Positions 1-7,343 of a DNA stretch of 9,563 nt are shown here, piece by piece; within the stretch, counting starts at the first letter, position 1, and each line of letters opens with the position of its first letter. The stretch is from positions 176,749 through 186,311 of the forward strand of contig PAJD01000006.1 in assembly GCA_002705605.1 (NCBI GenBank), given 5' to 3'. Source of the DNA: Fidelibacterota bacterium (lineage in GTDB: Bacteria; Fidelibacterota; Marinisomatia; SCGC-AAA003-L08; D37C17). The position numbers were made by a program, and so were the translations under genes. The notes beneath the pieces were generated by a model, which saw only the letters and a program-made list of their open reading frames with translations, did no database searches and was not told the origin of the DNA.

Positions 1-1872
1 ATTGGAGCATCTGGTCATGAAGCATGTACAATTGCCGCTGCGCATTGCCTTAAGCCAGGCTATGATTATGCTTACCCTTATTATAGAGATCAAGCTTTTT
101 GTTTAGGTTTCGGTATGACTTCAAAAGAAATTTTATTGTCATTCTTAGCAAAAGAGGATGATCCTAATTCAAGTGGAAGACAAATGCCACAGCACTATGG
201 ACATAAAGAATTGAATATTGTAAGTCAGTCAAGCCCCACAGGGACACAATATCTTCAAGCTGTTGGAGCTTCTTTTGCAATTCAAAGAGATAATTCAAAT
301 TCTGTTGTATATGTTTCTTCTGGTGATGGAACTACAAGTCAAGGTGATTTTCATGAAGCTTTAAATTGGGCAAGTAGAGAAAAAGCTCCAGTGATTTTCC
401 ATGTTGAAAATAATGGATATGCAATATCAGTACCATTGTCTGAGCAAACATCTGGTGAGTCTATTTATAGCATAACTTCTGGTTATGAAAACTTAGATAG
501 ATATACTATTGATGGAACTAATTATTTTGAATCTGTTTTAGCCTTTAATAAAGCTATAGATAGAGCAAGAAAAGGTAAAGGGCCAACAGTTATTGAGTCA
601 AAGGTTGTTAGGCTTTTACCGCATTCTTCTTCTGATGACCATAGAAAATATAGAACAGAAGAAGAGATTGATAAAGATAAATTAAAAGACCCTATTATAA
701 TTTTTGAAAAGGCTTGTATAAAAGAAAAAATTATTAAAAAAGAAGAATTCGATAAGATTTATAAAGAAATTAAAAATCAAGTAGACCAAGATGCTGAATG
801 GGCAGAATTACAAGAAAACCCAAATCCTGTAAATTCAATGAAAAATATTTATTCTGAAAATGATGATTCATTTAAAACCCCAAAAAATGTTGGAGATAAA
901 ATAGTATTAGTTGATGCTATAAATCATGCGTTAGAAGAAGAATTATCTTATAATAAAAAAATGCTTGTTTATGGACAAGATATTGCAGGTGGTAAAGGTG
1001 GCGTTTTTACAGCGACTAGAGGATTAACAGATAAATTTGGAAAAGACAGAGTCTTTAATTCTCCTTTAGCTGAATCCTCGATAATAGGTACAGCAATTGG
1101 GTTGTCTACGCTTGGATATAAACCAGTTATTGAAATTCAATTTGGTGATTATATTTGGACATCTATGATGCAGATTAGAAATGAAGTAGCTACAATGAGA
1201 TATAGATCAAATGGAGATTGGACTTGTCCTATTGTTATGAGAGTTCCTGTTGGCGGGTATATTCATGGTTCATTGTGTCATAGTCAGAGTATCGAAGGTT
1301 ATTTTACACATTTACCAGGTATTAAAATAGCTTTTCCATCTAATGCTTCAGATGCTAAAGGATTATTGAAAGCTGCTTGTAGAATGGATGATCCTATTCT
1401 ATTTTTAGAGCATAAAGGTTTATATAGACAAGGGTTTGCAACTTCAGAAGAGCCTGATAGTGAGTATCTATTAGAATTTGGACAAGCTAATATAGTTCAA
1501 AGTGGTACAGATATAACTATAGTTACCTGGGGAGCATTGGTGCAAAAGAGTATTGAGGCCGCAAAAAAAACAAATATTTCTGTAGAAATCATTGATTTAA
1601 GAACACTTAATCCTTTAGATTTTGATACAATTTTACAATCAATAAAAAAAACTAATAGGCTTATTGTTGTTCATGAAGATAATTTAACAAATGGATTTGG
1701 TGCCGAAATTGTTTCAAAGATTTCTGATGTAGGTTTCGAGTTTCTGGATGCTCCTATTAAAAGAGTTGCAACTAAAGATTCACCAATACCTTATTCTCAG
1801 GTTCTAGAGGATCAAATCTTAGTACAGATAGATTGGATTGTTGATAGTATAAATGAGGTAGGACAGTATTAA
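1..1872 (+). CDS. 2-oxo-acid dehydrogenase E1, fused alpha/beta subunits (5' end cut by window edge)
   Basis: Thiamine-diphosphate E1 component of a pyruvate or branched-chain 2-oxo-acid dehydrogenase complex. It decarboxylates the 2-oxo acid and passes the acyl group to the lipoyl arm of E2. The frame is open from base 1, giving 623 visible residues. The first ATG (115) is internal, because the 38 codons before it already encode family sequence (GASGHEA, then YYRDQAF). I estimate some 70 N-terminal residues are missing. The alpha half carries the ThDP motif GDG (visible residues 108-110) followed by NN (137-138), and a HSSSDD loop (208-213). The beta half starts near residue 299, with LAE (Glu358) at the expected ThDP-activating position and a transketolase-type C-terminal domain. 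The fusion is one uninterrupted frame with a charged linker, and this architecture is known in Bacteroidota and others. The HSSSDD loop leans towards the branched-chain type, but the substrate is not settled. It is the first visible gene of the E1-E2-lipA operon. Confidence 0.93.
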   Translation: MGASGHEACTIAAAHCLKPGYDYAYPYYRDQAFCLGFGMTSKEILLSFLAKEDDPNSSGRQMPQHYGHKELNIVSQSSPTGTQYLQAVGASFAIQRDNSNSVVYVSSGDGTTSQGDFHEALNWASREKAPVIFHVENNGYAISVPLSEQTSGESIYSITSGYENLDRYTIDGTNYFESVLAFNKAIDRARKGKGPTVIESKVVRLLPHSSSDDHRKYRTEEEIDKDKLKDPIIIFEKACIKEKIIKKEEFDKIYKEIKNQVDQDAEWAELQENPNPVNSMKNIYSENDDSFKTPKNVGDKIVLVDAINHALEEELSYNKKMLVYGQDIAGGKGGVFTATRGLTDKFGKDRVFNSPLAESSIIGTAIGLSTLGYKPVIEIQFGDYIWTSMMQIRNEVATMRYRSNGDWTCPIVMRVPVGGYIHGSLCHSQSIEGYFTHLPGIKIAFPSNASDAKGLLKAACRMDDPILFLEHKGLYRQGFATSEEPDSEYLLEFGQANIVQSGTDITIVTWGALVQKSIEAAKKTNISVEIIDLRTLNPLDFDTILQSIKKTNRLIVVHEDNLTNGFGAEIVSKISDVGFEFLDAPIKRVATKDSPIPYSQVLEDQILVQIDWIVDSINEVGQY

Positions 1873-1876
1873 TTAT

Positions 1877-1880
1877 GGAG
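1877..1880 (+). promoter_or_regulatory. Ribosome binding site of the E2 gene
   Basis: GGAG lies 5 bases before the ATG at 1886, inside the 13 bp gap after the E1 stop codon. It supports the chosen E2 start and translation of E2 from the same transcript as E1. Confidence 0.7.
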
Positions 1881-1885
1881 ATTTT

Positions 1886-3163
1886 ATGCCAGTAGATGTA
1901 TTAATGCCTAAACTTGGAGAGTCGATTACGGAAGGTACTATCCTTGAATGGAAAAAGAATGTTGGTGATGACATCAAAAAAGATGAAACACTTTTAGAAA
2001 TTTCCACAGATAAGGTGGATTCTGAAATTCCATCTCCAGAATCAGGAAAAATTATTCAAGTATTATATCAAGTTAATGATGTGGTCCCTGTAGGAGAAGT
2101 TATTGCAAAAATAGGATCAATCGATGATAAGGTTATTGAAAAGTCAAAAAATATTCCCCATTCAAATGAGAAGATTATCGATAATCCTAATTTAAATGAT
2201 AATAAAATTGATGATGATAATGAAACTGATAATTCTATTGGTAATTTCAATAATCTAAATAATGAAAAAACTCGTTTTTATTCACCTTTAGTTAAATCTA
2301 TTGCTAAAAAAGAAAATATATCTTTAGATGAATTGAAAGATATCCCTGGGACAGGTTTAAATAATAGAATGAATAAAAATGATATATTAAATTATATTAA
2401 ATCTCGAGAATCACTAGATTTGAATAAATCTAAATCAGATGTGAAATATTCACTAAATAATAAATTAGAGCCAATGGGACATATTAGATTAATGATTGCT
2501 GATCATATGAAAAAATCAAGAGATACCTCTGTTCATGTGTATTCGACATCAGAAGTTGATATTACAAATATTGTTAACTATAGAAATATTAATAAAGATA
2601 GTTATTTAGATAAATATCAGACAAATCTAACATATACACCTTTTTTTATTGATTCTGTAATTAAATCTATTCAAGGTTTTCCTTTAATTAACGCAAGTAT
2701 TGACGGTAAAAATATTCTTAATAATTTAAATATTAATATTGGTGTAGCTGTTGCATTACCTGATGATAATTTAATTGTTCCAGTTATAAAAAAATCAGAA
2801 GAATTAAATTTTTTAGGAGTTGCTCGTGCATGTTCAGATTTAGCGCAAAGAGCACGAGAAAACAAGTTAGCACCAGATGAGGTGAAAGATTCAACATTCA
2901 CAATTACAAATCCAGGTGTTTTTGGTAGTTTGTTTGGTATGGGTATTATAAATCAGCCGAATTCAGCTTTATTGAGTATTGGTTCAATTCACAAGAGACC
3001 TGTAGTTAAAGAAACGGCATATGGTGATGTCGTGGTAGTAAGAAGCATGGTTTATTTGACTTTAGCATATGATCATAGAATTATTGATGGTGCGTATGGT
3101 ACTCGATTTTTGACTCATTTGAAAAATAAATTAGAAAATTTTAATGAAGATAGTTTGCAATGA
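1886..3163 (+). CDS. 2-oxo-acid dehydrogenase E2, dihydrolipoamide acyltransferase
   Basis: E2 core of the complex whose E1 is encoded just upstream; it transfers the acyl group from its lipoyl arm to coenzyme A. It has 425 residues. A single lipoyl domain (about 1-78) has the STDKVDSE motif with Lys43 as the lipoylation site. A linker (about 79-128) is rich in Asn and Asp. A peripheral-subunit-binding domain (about 131-170, with IPGTGLNNR) would bind E1 and/or E3. The acyltransferase domain runs from about 195 to the end, with the catalytic HRIIDG motif at 397-402 (His397, Asp401) and the usual NPGVFGS and IINQPNSALL segments before it. Length and domain order are normal for a one-lipoyl E2. 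The start has GGAG 5 bases upstream. The gene ends in ATGA shared with lipA. Acyl specificity (acetyl or branched-chain) cannot be told from the sequence by eye. Confidence 0.95.
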   Translation: MPVDVLMPKLGESITEGTILEWKKNVGDDIKKDETLLEISTDKVDSEIPSPESGKIIQVLYQVNDVVPVGEVIAKIGSIDDKVIEKSKNIPHSNEKIIDNPNLNDNKIDDDNETDNSIGNFNNLNNEKTRFYSPLVKSIAKKENISLDELKDIPGTGLNNRMNKNDILNYIKSRESLDLNKSKSDVKYSLNNKLEPMGHIRLMIADHMKKSRDTSVHVYSTSEVDITNIVNYRNINKDSYLDKYQTNLTYTPFFIDSVIKSIQGFPLINASIDGKNILNNLNINIGVAVALPDDNLIVPVIKKSEELNFLGVARACSDLAQRARENKLAPDEVKDSTFTITNPGVFGSLFGMGIINQPNSALLSIGSIHKRPVVKETAYGDVVVVRSMVYLTLAYDHRIIDGAYGTRFLTHLKNKLENFNEDSLQ

Positions 3164-4053
3164 TAAAAATTGAAAATCCTCCAATAATAAAAAAACCAAG
3201 TTGGTTAAAAGTTAAGCTGAACACAGGTGAGAACTATAAAGATATGAAGTATTTAATGAAAGAAAATTCATTAAATACTGTCTGTGAAGAAGCTAGATGT
3301 CCAAATATTTATGAATGTTGGGATGCTAGGACAGCTACTGTTATGATTTTGGGTGATACTTGTACAAGATCATGCGGCTTTTGTTCTGTTAAAACAGGTA
3401 AACCAAATATGGTTGATAATAACGAACCTGATAGAGTTGCTGAATTAGTATTAAAGTTAAATTTAAGACATGTTGTTATAACTTCAGTAGATAGAGATGA
3501 TTTAAAAAAAGATTTTGGTGCTAAAATTTGGTTTGAAACAGTAAAGTTAATAAAAGAAAAAGTTCCCAACTGTACTGTGGAAATTTTAACTCCTGATTTT
3601 AGATATTATAAGCCTGCATTAGACATGGTTTTTGAATCTAAACCTGATATTTTTTCTCATAATGTTGAATGTGTTGAACGTATTTCTAAATCTGTTAGAC
3701 GTAATTCGGACTGGAATAGATCTTTGGATGTTTTAAAATATGCAGTTAATAATAATATGTTAACTAAAACAGGGATGATGGTTGGATTAGGTGAGACTGA
3801 TGAAGAAGTTTTTGAAACAATGAGATGTGTAAGGAATCTTGGGGTTGAAATTTTTAATATTGGGCAATATCTTCAGCCAACCATAAATCACCTTCTTGTA
3901 GATAGGTATGTAGAACCAGAGATATTTTCCTTATATAAAGAATATGGTTACGAAATTGGTTTTAATGTTGTTGAATCAGGTCCGCTTGTAAGATCTTCTT
4001 ATCATGCTGATCAGCAAGCCAGGAGATATAATAAAAACACTATGACATTTTAG
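3160..4053 (+). CDS. lipA: Lipoyl synthase LipA
   Basis: Radical SAM enzyme that inserts two sulfur atoms into the octanoyl group attached to lipoyl domains, making the lipoyl cofactor. The 297 residues hold both iron-sulfur sites. The LipA-specific auxiliary cluster motif is CX4CX5C at Cys42, Cys47 and Cys53. The radical SAM motif is CX3CX2C at Cys68, Cys72 and Cys75. The C-terminal RSSYHA (278-283) contains the serine that ligates the auxiliary cluster in the family. Length is typical. The start overlaps the E2 stop as ATGA, which indicates translational coupling. Its likely substrate is the lipoyl domain encoded next door (Lys43), along with other lipoyl proteins of the cell. LipB or another octanoyl transferase is not in the window. 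Confidence 0.98.
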   Translation: MIKIENPPIIKKPSWLKVKLNTGENYKDMKYLMKENSLNTVCEEARCPNIYECWDARTATVMILGDTCTRSCGFCSVKTGKPNMVDNNEPDRVAELVLKLNLRHVVITSVDRDDLKKDFGAKIWFETVKLIKEKVPNCTVEILTPDFRYYKPALDMVFESKPDIFSHNVECVERISKSVRRNSDWNRSLDVLKYAVNNNMLTKTGMMVGLGETDEEVFETMRCVRNLGVEIFNIGQYLQPTINHLLVDRYVEPEIFSLYKEYGYEIGFNVVESGPLVRSSYHADQQARRYNKNTMTF

Positions 4054-4074
4054 CATGATTTTAGGTTTTGGCAT

Positions 4075-4091
4075 TAAGTTTGTATTATAAT
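4075..4091 (+). promoter_or_regulatory. Possible lon promoter elements
   Basis: The 65 bp lipA-lon gap contains a perfect TATAAT at 4086-4091, 27 bases before the lon ATG, but no good -35 hexamer at 16-18 bp spacing. TTGGCA at 4068-4073 is too close. The same gap holds TAAGTTTG at 4075-4082, which matches the Bacteroidota -7 pattern TAnnTTTG, again without a clear partner at -33. One of these may drive lon; the sequence does not decide which. No terminator hairpin is visible after lipA, so read-through from the dehydrogenase operon is also possible. Confidence 0.3.
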
Positions 4092-4118
4092 TGTTTAATT
4101 AATTAAGGTTTAAAATTT

Positions 4119-6437
4119 ATGGAATATTCAGTTTTACCTCTTAGAAATACAGTTTTATTTCCAAATCAAATAATTCCTATTTATATAGGAAGAAAAGCTT
4201 CTTTGGATTTAATAAATGATATTGGTGACTCTGAAAATAAAGATATTGTAGTTGTTGCTCAAAAAGATGGTAATGTAGAGTCACCTATTGATAAAGATTT
4301 ATATATGACAGGGACTCTAGCAACTGTGATGAAAATTTTTGATATGCCTGATAATTCAAAATCAGCTATTGTAAAAGGAATAAGACGAGTTAAGTTGAAT
4401 ACAATAACAACAAATAGCCCTTATTTTAAGTCAACTATAGAAGAATTAACTGAAACTCTTTATCCATTTGAAGAATTAGATAAATTATGTTCTACTTTAA
4501 AAAAATTATTTTCAAATTTAATTGAAATAGCACCTTATTTATCTGAAGAGCAAACTAATATTCTTATTAATATAAAGGATCCTTCTCAGATTTCTGACAA
4601 AGCAGTATCTGTTATAAATATTCCTACAAAGGAAAAACAAGAGATTTTAGAAAAGTTAGATATTAAAGATAAAATTAAACAGACAATTAAAATTATCAAT
4701 AGAGAAATACAAAGGCTTGAACTAGGAGATAAAATTCAAGCAGATGTTCAAGGTGAAATTTCAAAATCTCAAAAAGAGTACTATTTAAGAGAACAATTAA
4801 GAGCAATAAAGAAAGAATTAGGAGATGAAGATTCTTCTTTAGAGCTTGATGAATTAAAAGAAAAAATTGATAAGATAAAAATGTCAGACGAAGCAACTAA
4901 AGTTGCTAACAAAGAGTTAAAGAGATTACAAAAAATACCAACGCATTCCCCTGAATATACAGTAACAAGGACATATTTAGATTGGCTTATTGAATTACCT
5001 TGGGAAAATGAATCTAAGGATAACGAGGATATCAAGAATGCTAGTAAGGTTTTAGATGAGGGACATTATGGCTTAGATAAGGTAAAAGAGAGAATTGTTG
5101 AGCATTTAGCTGTTAGAAACCTTAAGCGCTCAAGAAGTAAAAAAGGTGAAGTTATAAAAAGCCCAATACTTTGCTTCGCTGGTCCTCCGGGCACTGGTAA
5201 AACTTCAATTGGTAAGGATATTGCGAATTCTATGGGACGTGAATTTGTAAGGATTTCATTAGGAGGAGTTCGAGATGAGGCAGAGATCAGAGGTCATAGA
5301 AGAACTTATATAGGGGCTCTTCCTGGAAGAATTATAACCAGTTTAAAAAAAGCAGGAACTAAAAATCCAATTTTTATTTTAGATGAAATAGATAAGCTTG
5401 GAACAGACTTTAGAGGAGATCCTTCAAGTGCTTTATTAGAGGTTCTTGATCCTGAGCAAAATTTTTCTTTTAACGATCATTATTTAGAAGTCGATTTTGA
5501 TTTATCTAATATTATGTTTATTACTACAGCAAATAGAGTAGATCAGATTCCTGGACCATTATTAGATAGAATGGAAGTGCTAGATTTTAGTGGTTATATA
5601 CATGATGAAAAGATTCAGATTGCTAAAAAGCATTTATTGCCTAAAATGATTAAAGAGCACGGTCTTAAGAAAAAGGAAATCAATTTAAATCAAGAAGCTT
5701 TATCGGTATTAATTGAGTCATATACAAGAGAAGCAGGTGTTAGGAATTTAGAAAGGCAAATTGCTAATGTATGTCGGAAAGTTGCAAAAAACATATCTAT
5801 CGGAACATATAAATCTATAAAAGTTGATGGTAATGAAGTTTCTAATTTACTTGGACCTGAGATGTTTTTTTCGGATGTAGCAGAAAGGTGTACAAAACCT
5901 GGAGTAGTTATTGGTTTGGCTTGGACTGCATTTGGGGGTGATATTTTATTTATAGAAGCATCTAAAATGCCAGGAAAGGGTGGATTGAAGCTAACTGGTA
6001 AGCTTGGAGATGTTATGAAAGAATCAGCTCAAGCTGCATATTCTTTTGTTAGAGAAAATGCTGAAAAGTTTAATATTAGCGAAGATTTTTATAAAACATA
6101 TGATATTCATATACATGTGCCAGCTGGAGCTATACCAAAGGATGGGCCATCTGCAGGGGTTGCTATGATTACATCAATTGTTTCTCTTTTAACTGGTAAG
6201 CCTATAAAAAATAAACTAGGTATGACAGGAGAAATTTCATTAAGAGGTAATGTTTTGCCTATTGGCGGATTAAAAGAAAAATCAACGGCTGCTCATAGAT
6301 CTGGTCTAAATCATATTGTAGTTCCATTTTTAAATAAAAAGGATTTAGAGGATATTCCAGATAAAGTAAAAAAAGATTTAAAAATATCTTTTGTGAAAGA
6401 AGTAGAAGAAGTTATTAAATTAGCACTTGATTTATAA
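4119..6437 (+). CDS. lon: ATP-dependent protease Lon (LonA type)
   Basis: Cytoplasmic ATP-dependent serine protease that degrades misfolded and selected regulatory proteins. It has 772 residues, close to the usual length of bacterial LonA. The N-terminal substrate-binding domain begins at once with LPLRNTVLFP (6-15). A charged helical region (about 190-260) includes QKEYYLREQ. The AAA+ module has Walker A GPPGTGKT (355-362) and Walker B ILDEIDK (420-426). The protease domain has PKDGPSAG with catalytic Ser678, and Lys721 within GGLKEK. The two lie 43 residues apart, as in E. coli Ser679/Lys722. All key residues are present. The start at 4119 fits the family N-terminus and has AAGG about 10 bases upstream. 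The stop codon is 8 bases from a tRNA-Val gene. The heat-shock control common for lon elsewhere is not evident from the upstream gap. Confidence 0.98.
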   Translation: MEYSVLPLRNTVLFPNQIIPIYIGRKASLDLINDIGDSENKDIVVVAQKDGNVESPIDKDLYMTGTLATVMKIFDMPDNSKSAIVKGIRRVKLNTITTNSPYFKSTIEELTETLYPFEELDKLCSTLKKLFSNLIEIAPYLSEEQTNILINIKDPSQISDKAVSVINIPTKEKQEILEKLDIKDKIKQTIKIINREIQRLELGDKIQADVQGEISKSQKEYYLREQLRAIKKELGDEDSSLELDELKEKIDKIKMSDEATKVANKELKRLQKIPTHSPEYTVTRTYLDWLIELPWENESKDNEDIKNASKVLDEGHYGLDKVKERIVEHLAVRNLKRSRSKKGEVIKSPILCFAGPPGTGKTSIGKDIANSMGREFVRISLGGVRDEAEIRGHRRTYIGALPGRIITSLKKAGTKNPIFILDEIDKLGTDFRGDPSSALLEVLDPEQNFSFNDHYLEVDFDLSNIMFITTANRVDQIPGPLLDRMEVLDFSGYIHDEKIQIAKKHLLPKMIKEHGLKKKEINLNQEALSVLIESYTREAGVRNLERQIANVCRKVAKNISIGTYKSIKVDGNEVSNLLGPEMFFSDVAERCTKPGVVIGLAWTAFGGDILFIEASKMPGKGGLKLTGKLGDVMKESAQAAYSFVRENAEKFNISEDFYKTYDIHIHVPAGAIPKDGPSAGVAMITSIVSLLTGKPIKNKLGMTGEISLRGNVLPIGGLKEKSTAAHRSGLNHIVVPFLNKKDLEDIPDKVKKDLKISFVKEVEEVIKLALDL

Positions 6438-6445
6438 ATCAATTA

Positions 6446-6520
6446 GGGCGATTAACTCAGTTGGTTCAGAGTGCCTCCCTTACAAGGAGGAAGTCGGGAG
6501 TTCGAGTCTCTCATCGCCCA
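6446..6520 (+). tRNA. tRNA-Val (anticodon UAC)
   Basis: A full cloverleaf can be folded by hand. The acceptor is 6446-6452 with 6513-6519 (GGGCGAT/ATCGCCC). The D stem is 6455-6458 with 6469-6472. The anticodon stem is CCTCC 6474-6478 with GGAGG 6486-6490. The loop is CTTACAA, giving anticodon TAC at 6481-6483, which reads GUA and related valine codons. The T arm is 6496-6512 with loop TTCGAGT. The discriminator is A6520. The 3' CCA is not encoded (ACT follows), so it must be added by nucleotidyltransferase. The gene begins 8 bases after the lon stop, with no room for its own promoter outside lon. Confidence 0.97.
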
Positions 6521-6522
6521 CT

Positions 6523-6551
6523 AAAACCCTTCATTATGAAGGGTTTTTTTT
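6523..6551 (+). terminator. Intrinsic terminator after tRNA-Val
   Basis: The two arms AAAACCCTTCA (6523-6533) and TGAAGGGTTTT (6537-6547) pair perfectly around a 3-base loop TTA. The run of T continues to 6551. It sits 2 bases after the tRNA and would end transcripts carrying lon and/or the tRNA. The stem is A/T-rich at the base and GC-rich in the middle, as in classical rho-independent terminators. Confidence 0.93.
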
Positions 6552-6595
6552 ATTTAACTATTTAATTTATATAAATCATGAAAGTATATTATAAA

Positions 6596-6600
6596 TAAGG
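6596..6600 (+). promoter_or_regulatory. Ribosome binding site fixing the TTG start of the YgjP-type gene
   Basis: TAAGG ends 7 bases before TTG at 6608. The in-frame ATG at 6578 is followed by a stop codon after six codons, and no ATG occurs in the reading frame until near the C-terminus. The site therefore supports a TTG initiation codon. Confidence 0.6.
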
Positions 6601-6607
6601 TATTTAA

Positions 6608-7144
6608 TTGAATTTAAAAATCAATATAAATAGTGTTGGAATTGTAAATATATATTCTAGTAATAGAGCAAAAAGAATAATTATATATGTAAAGAAAAAT
6701 AATGAGATTAAAGTTGCTGTTCCAAAAGGTGTTAGTATTGATAAAGTTAAAGAATTTATATTTTTAAAAGCTAATTGGATTAGAGATACAAAGAAAAAAA
6801 TATCAAATAAAATATCTTTAGATTCTAATAATATAAATAAAAAATTAGCAAAGAAGATTTTAATTGAACGTTTAAATAAGATATCTGTAGAAACTGGCCT
6901 TTTATATAATAAAGTTAGCATTAGAAATCAAAAGACCAGGTGGGGGAGTTGTTCTTCACTTAATAATATTAATTTAAATATTAACTTGATTAACTTGCCC
7001 TTAAGATTAATAGATTATGTGATTTATCATGAATTGGTACATACTATTGAAAAAAATCATTCTTTAAAATTCTGGAATTTATTAAAGTTTTATTTACCTG
7101 AAGCTATGTCCCTTAATAAGGAATTAAATAATTATGCTCTTTAA
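6608..7144 (+). CDS. YgjP/DUF45-type zinc metallopeptidase
   Basis: Predicted cytoplasmic zinc-dependent metallopeptidase of the YgjP (DUF45, WLM/SprT-like gluzincin) family; the cellular substrate is not established. The 178 residues show the family layout. The N-terminal beta-rich part has KVAVPKGVS (35-43). Next comes RWGSC (111-115), a signature next to the active site. The zinc motif is HELVH (141-145), with Glu142 as catalytic base and His151 as third ligand (HExxH-x5-H), followed by KFW. Length is a little short of the usual 220-240, mainly at the N-terminus and between the first domain and RWGSC. Initiation is at TTG (6608), supported by TAAGG 7 bases upstream; no usable ATG exists. 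The last 11 bases overlap the start of the next gene, so the two are probably translated together. No signal peptide or membrane segment is seen. Confidence 0.88.
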   Translation: MNLKININSVGIVNIYSSNRAKRIIIYVKKNNEIKVAVPKGVSIDKVKEFIFLKANWIRDTKKKISNKISLDSNNINKKLAKKILIERLNKISVETGLLYNKVSIRNQKTRWGSCSSLNNINLNINLINLPLRLIDYVIYHELVHTIEKNHSLKFWNLLKFYLPEAMSLNKELNNYAL

Positions 7145-7343
7145 TAAATTGTTAGATTCAAAATGGACATCTGTAGATAAGTGTGAAGGATGGTACCATT
7201 ACCAGGTCTTGAATATATTAAAAAAAGATAAAAAAGTTGAAATGTATGCTATTTGTAAAAAAGAGGTTAGGATAGTAATCTTTATATCTGAATTAAAAAA
7301 TAAGAAAAAATGGATATCTGGATGGAAAGATATTATTGATTAA
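7134..7343 (+). CDS. Small Trp-rich conserved protein (TIGR02450-like)
   Basis: Protein of 69 residues resembling the TIGR02450 family of small Trp-rich proteins, whose function is unknown. It has the family opening NKLLDSKWTSV (4-14), a central basic beta-like stretch, and a closing segment with KKWISGWK (about 58-65). Conserved tryptophans occur near both ends. The ATG at 7134 lies inside the 3' end of the metallopeptidase gene (11 bp overlap, different frame), which argues for translational coupling rather than a chance frame. The stop codon overlaps the stop of the convergent DoxX gene by 4 bp. No signal peptide is seen, so it is probably cytosolic. The family match rests on recalled consensus, not on a search. 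Confidence 0.75.
   Translation: MLFNKLLDSKWTSVDKCEGWYHYQVLNILKKDKKVEMYAICKKEVRIVIFISELKNKKKWISGWKDIID

Noticed and set aside
2068..2250. 60-residue minus-strand reading frame within E2
   Set aside because: It lies antisense to the lipoyl domain and linker of a clear E2 gene, has Ser/Ile-rich composition typical of a shadow frame, and shows no recognisable family.
2671..2901. 76-residue minus-strand reading frame within E2
   Set aside because: It is antisense to the conserved acyltransferase domain, which explains the open frame.
3309..3569. 86-residue minus-strand reading frame within lipA
   Set aside because: It is antisense to the radical SAM core of lipA and has no independent start signal or family match.
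4054..4118. Terminator or riboswitch between lipA and lon
   Set aside because: No stable GC-containing hairpin or conserved aptamer-like fold could be found by eye in these 65 AT-rich bases.
4696..5035. Two overlapping minus-strand frames within lon
   Set aside because: Both are Leu/Ser-rich reflections of the charged helical region of Lon on the other strand.
6446..6520. tRNA-Val as an integration site for a mobile element
   Set aside because: I saw no second copy of the tRNA 3' end in the window, no integrase and no phage-like genes. The terminator follows immediately and the downstream genes are of ordinary type.
6604..6921. 105-residue minus-strand frame resembling a hydrophobic membrane protein
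   Set aside because: It is antisense to the YgjP-type gene. The apparent hydrophobicity comes from reading AT-rich Lys/Asn codons backwards, while the plus strand carries the family motifs.
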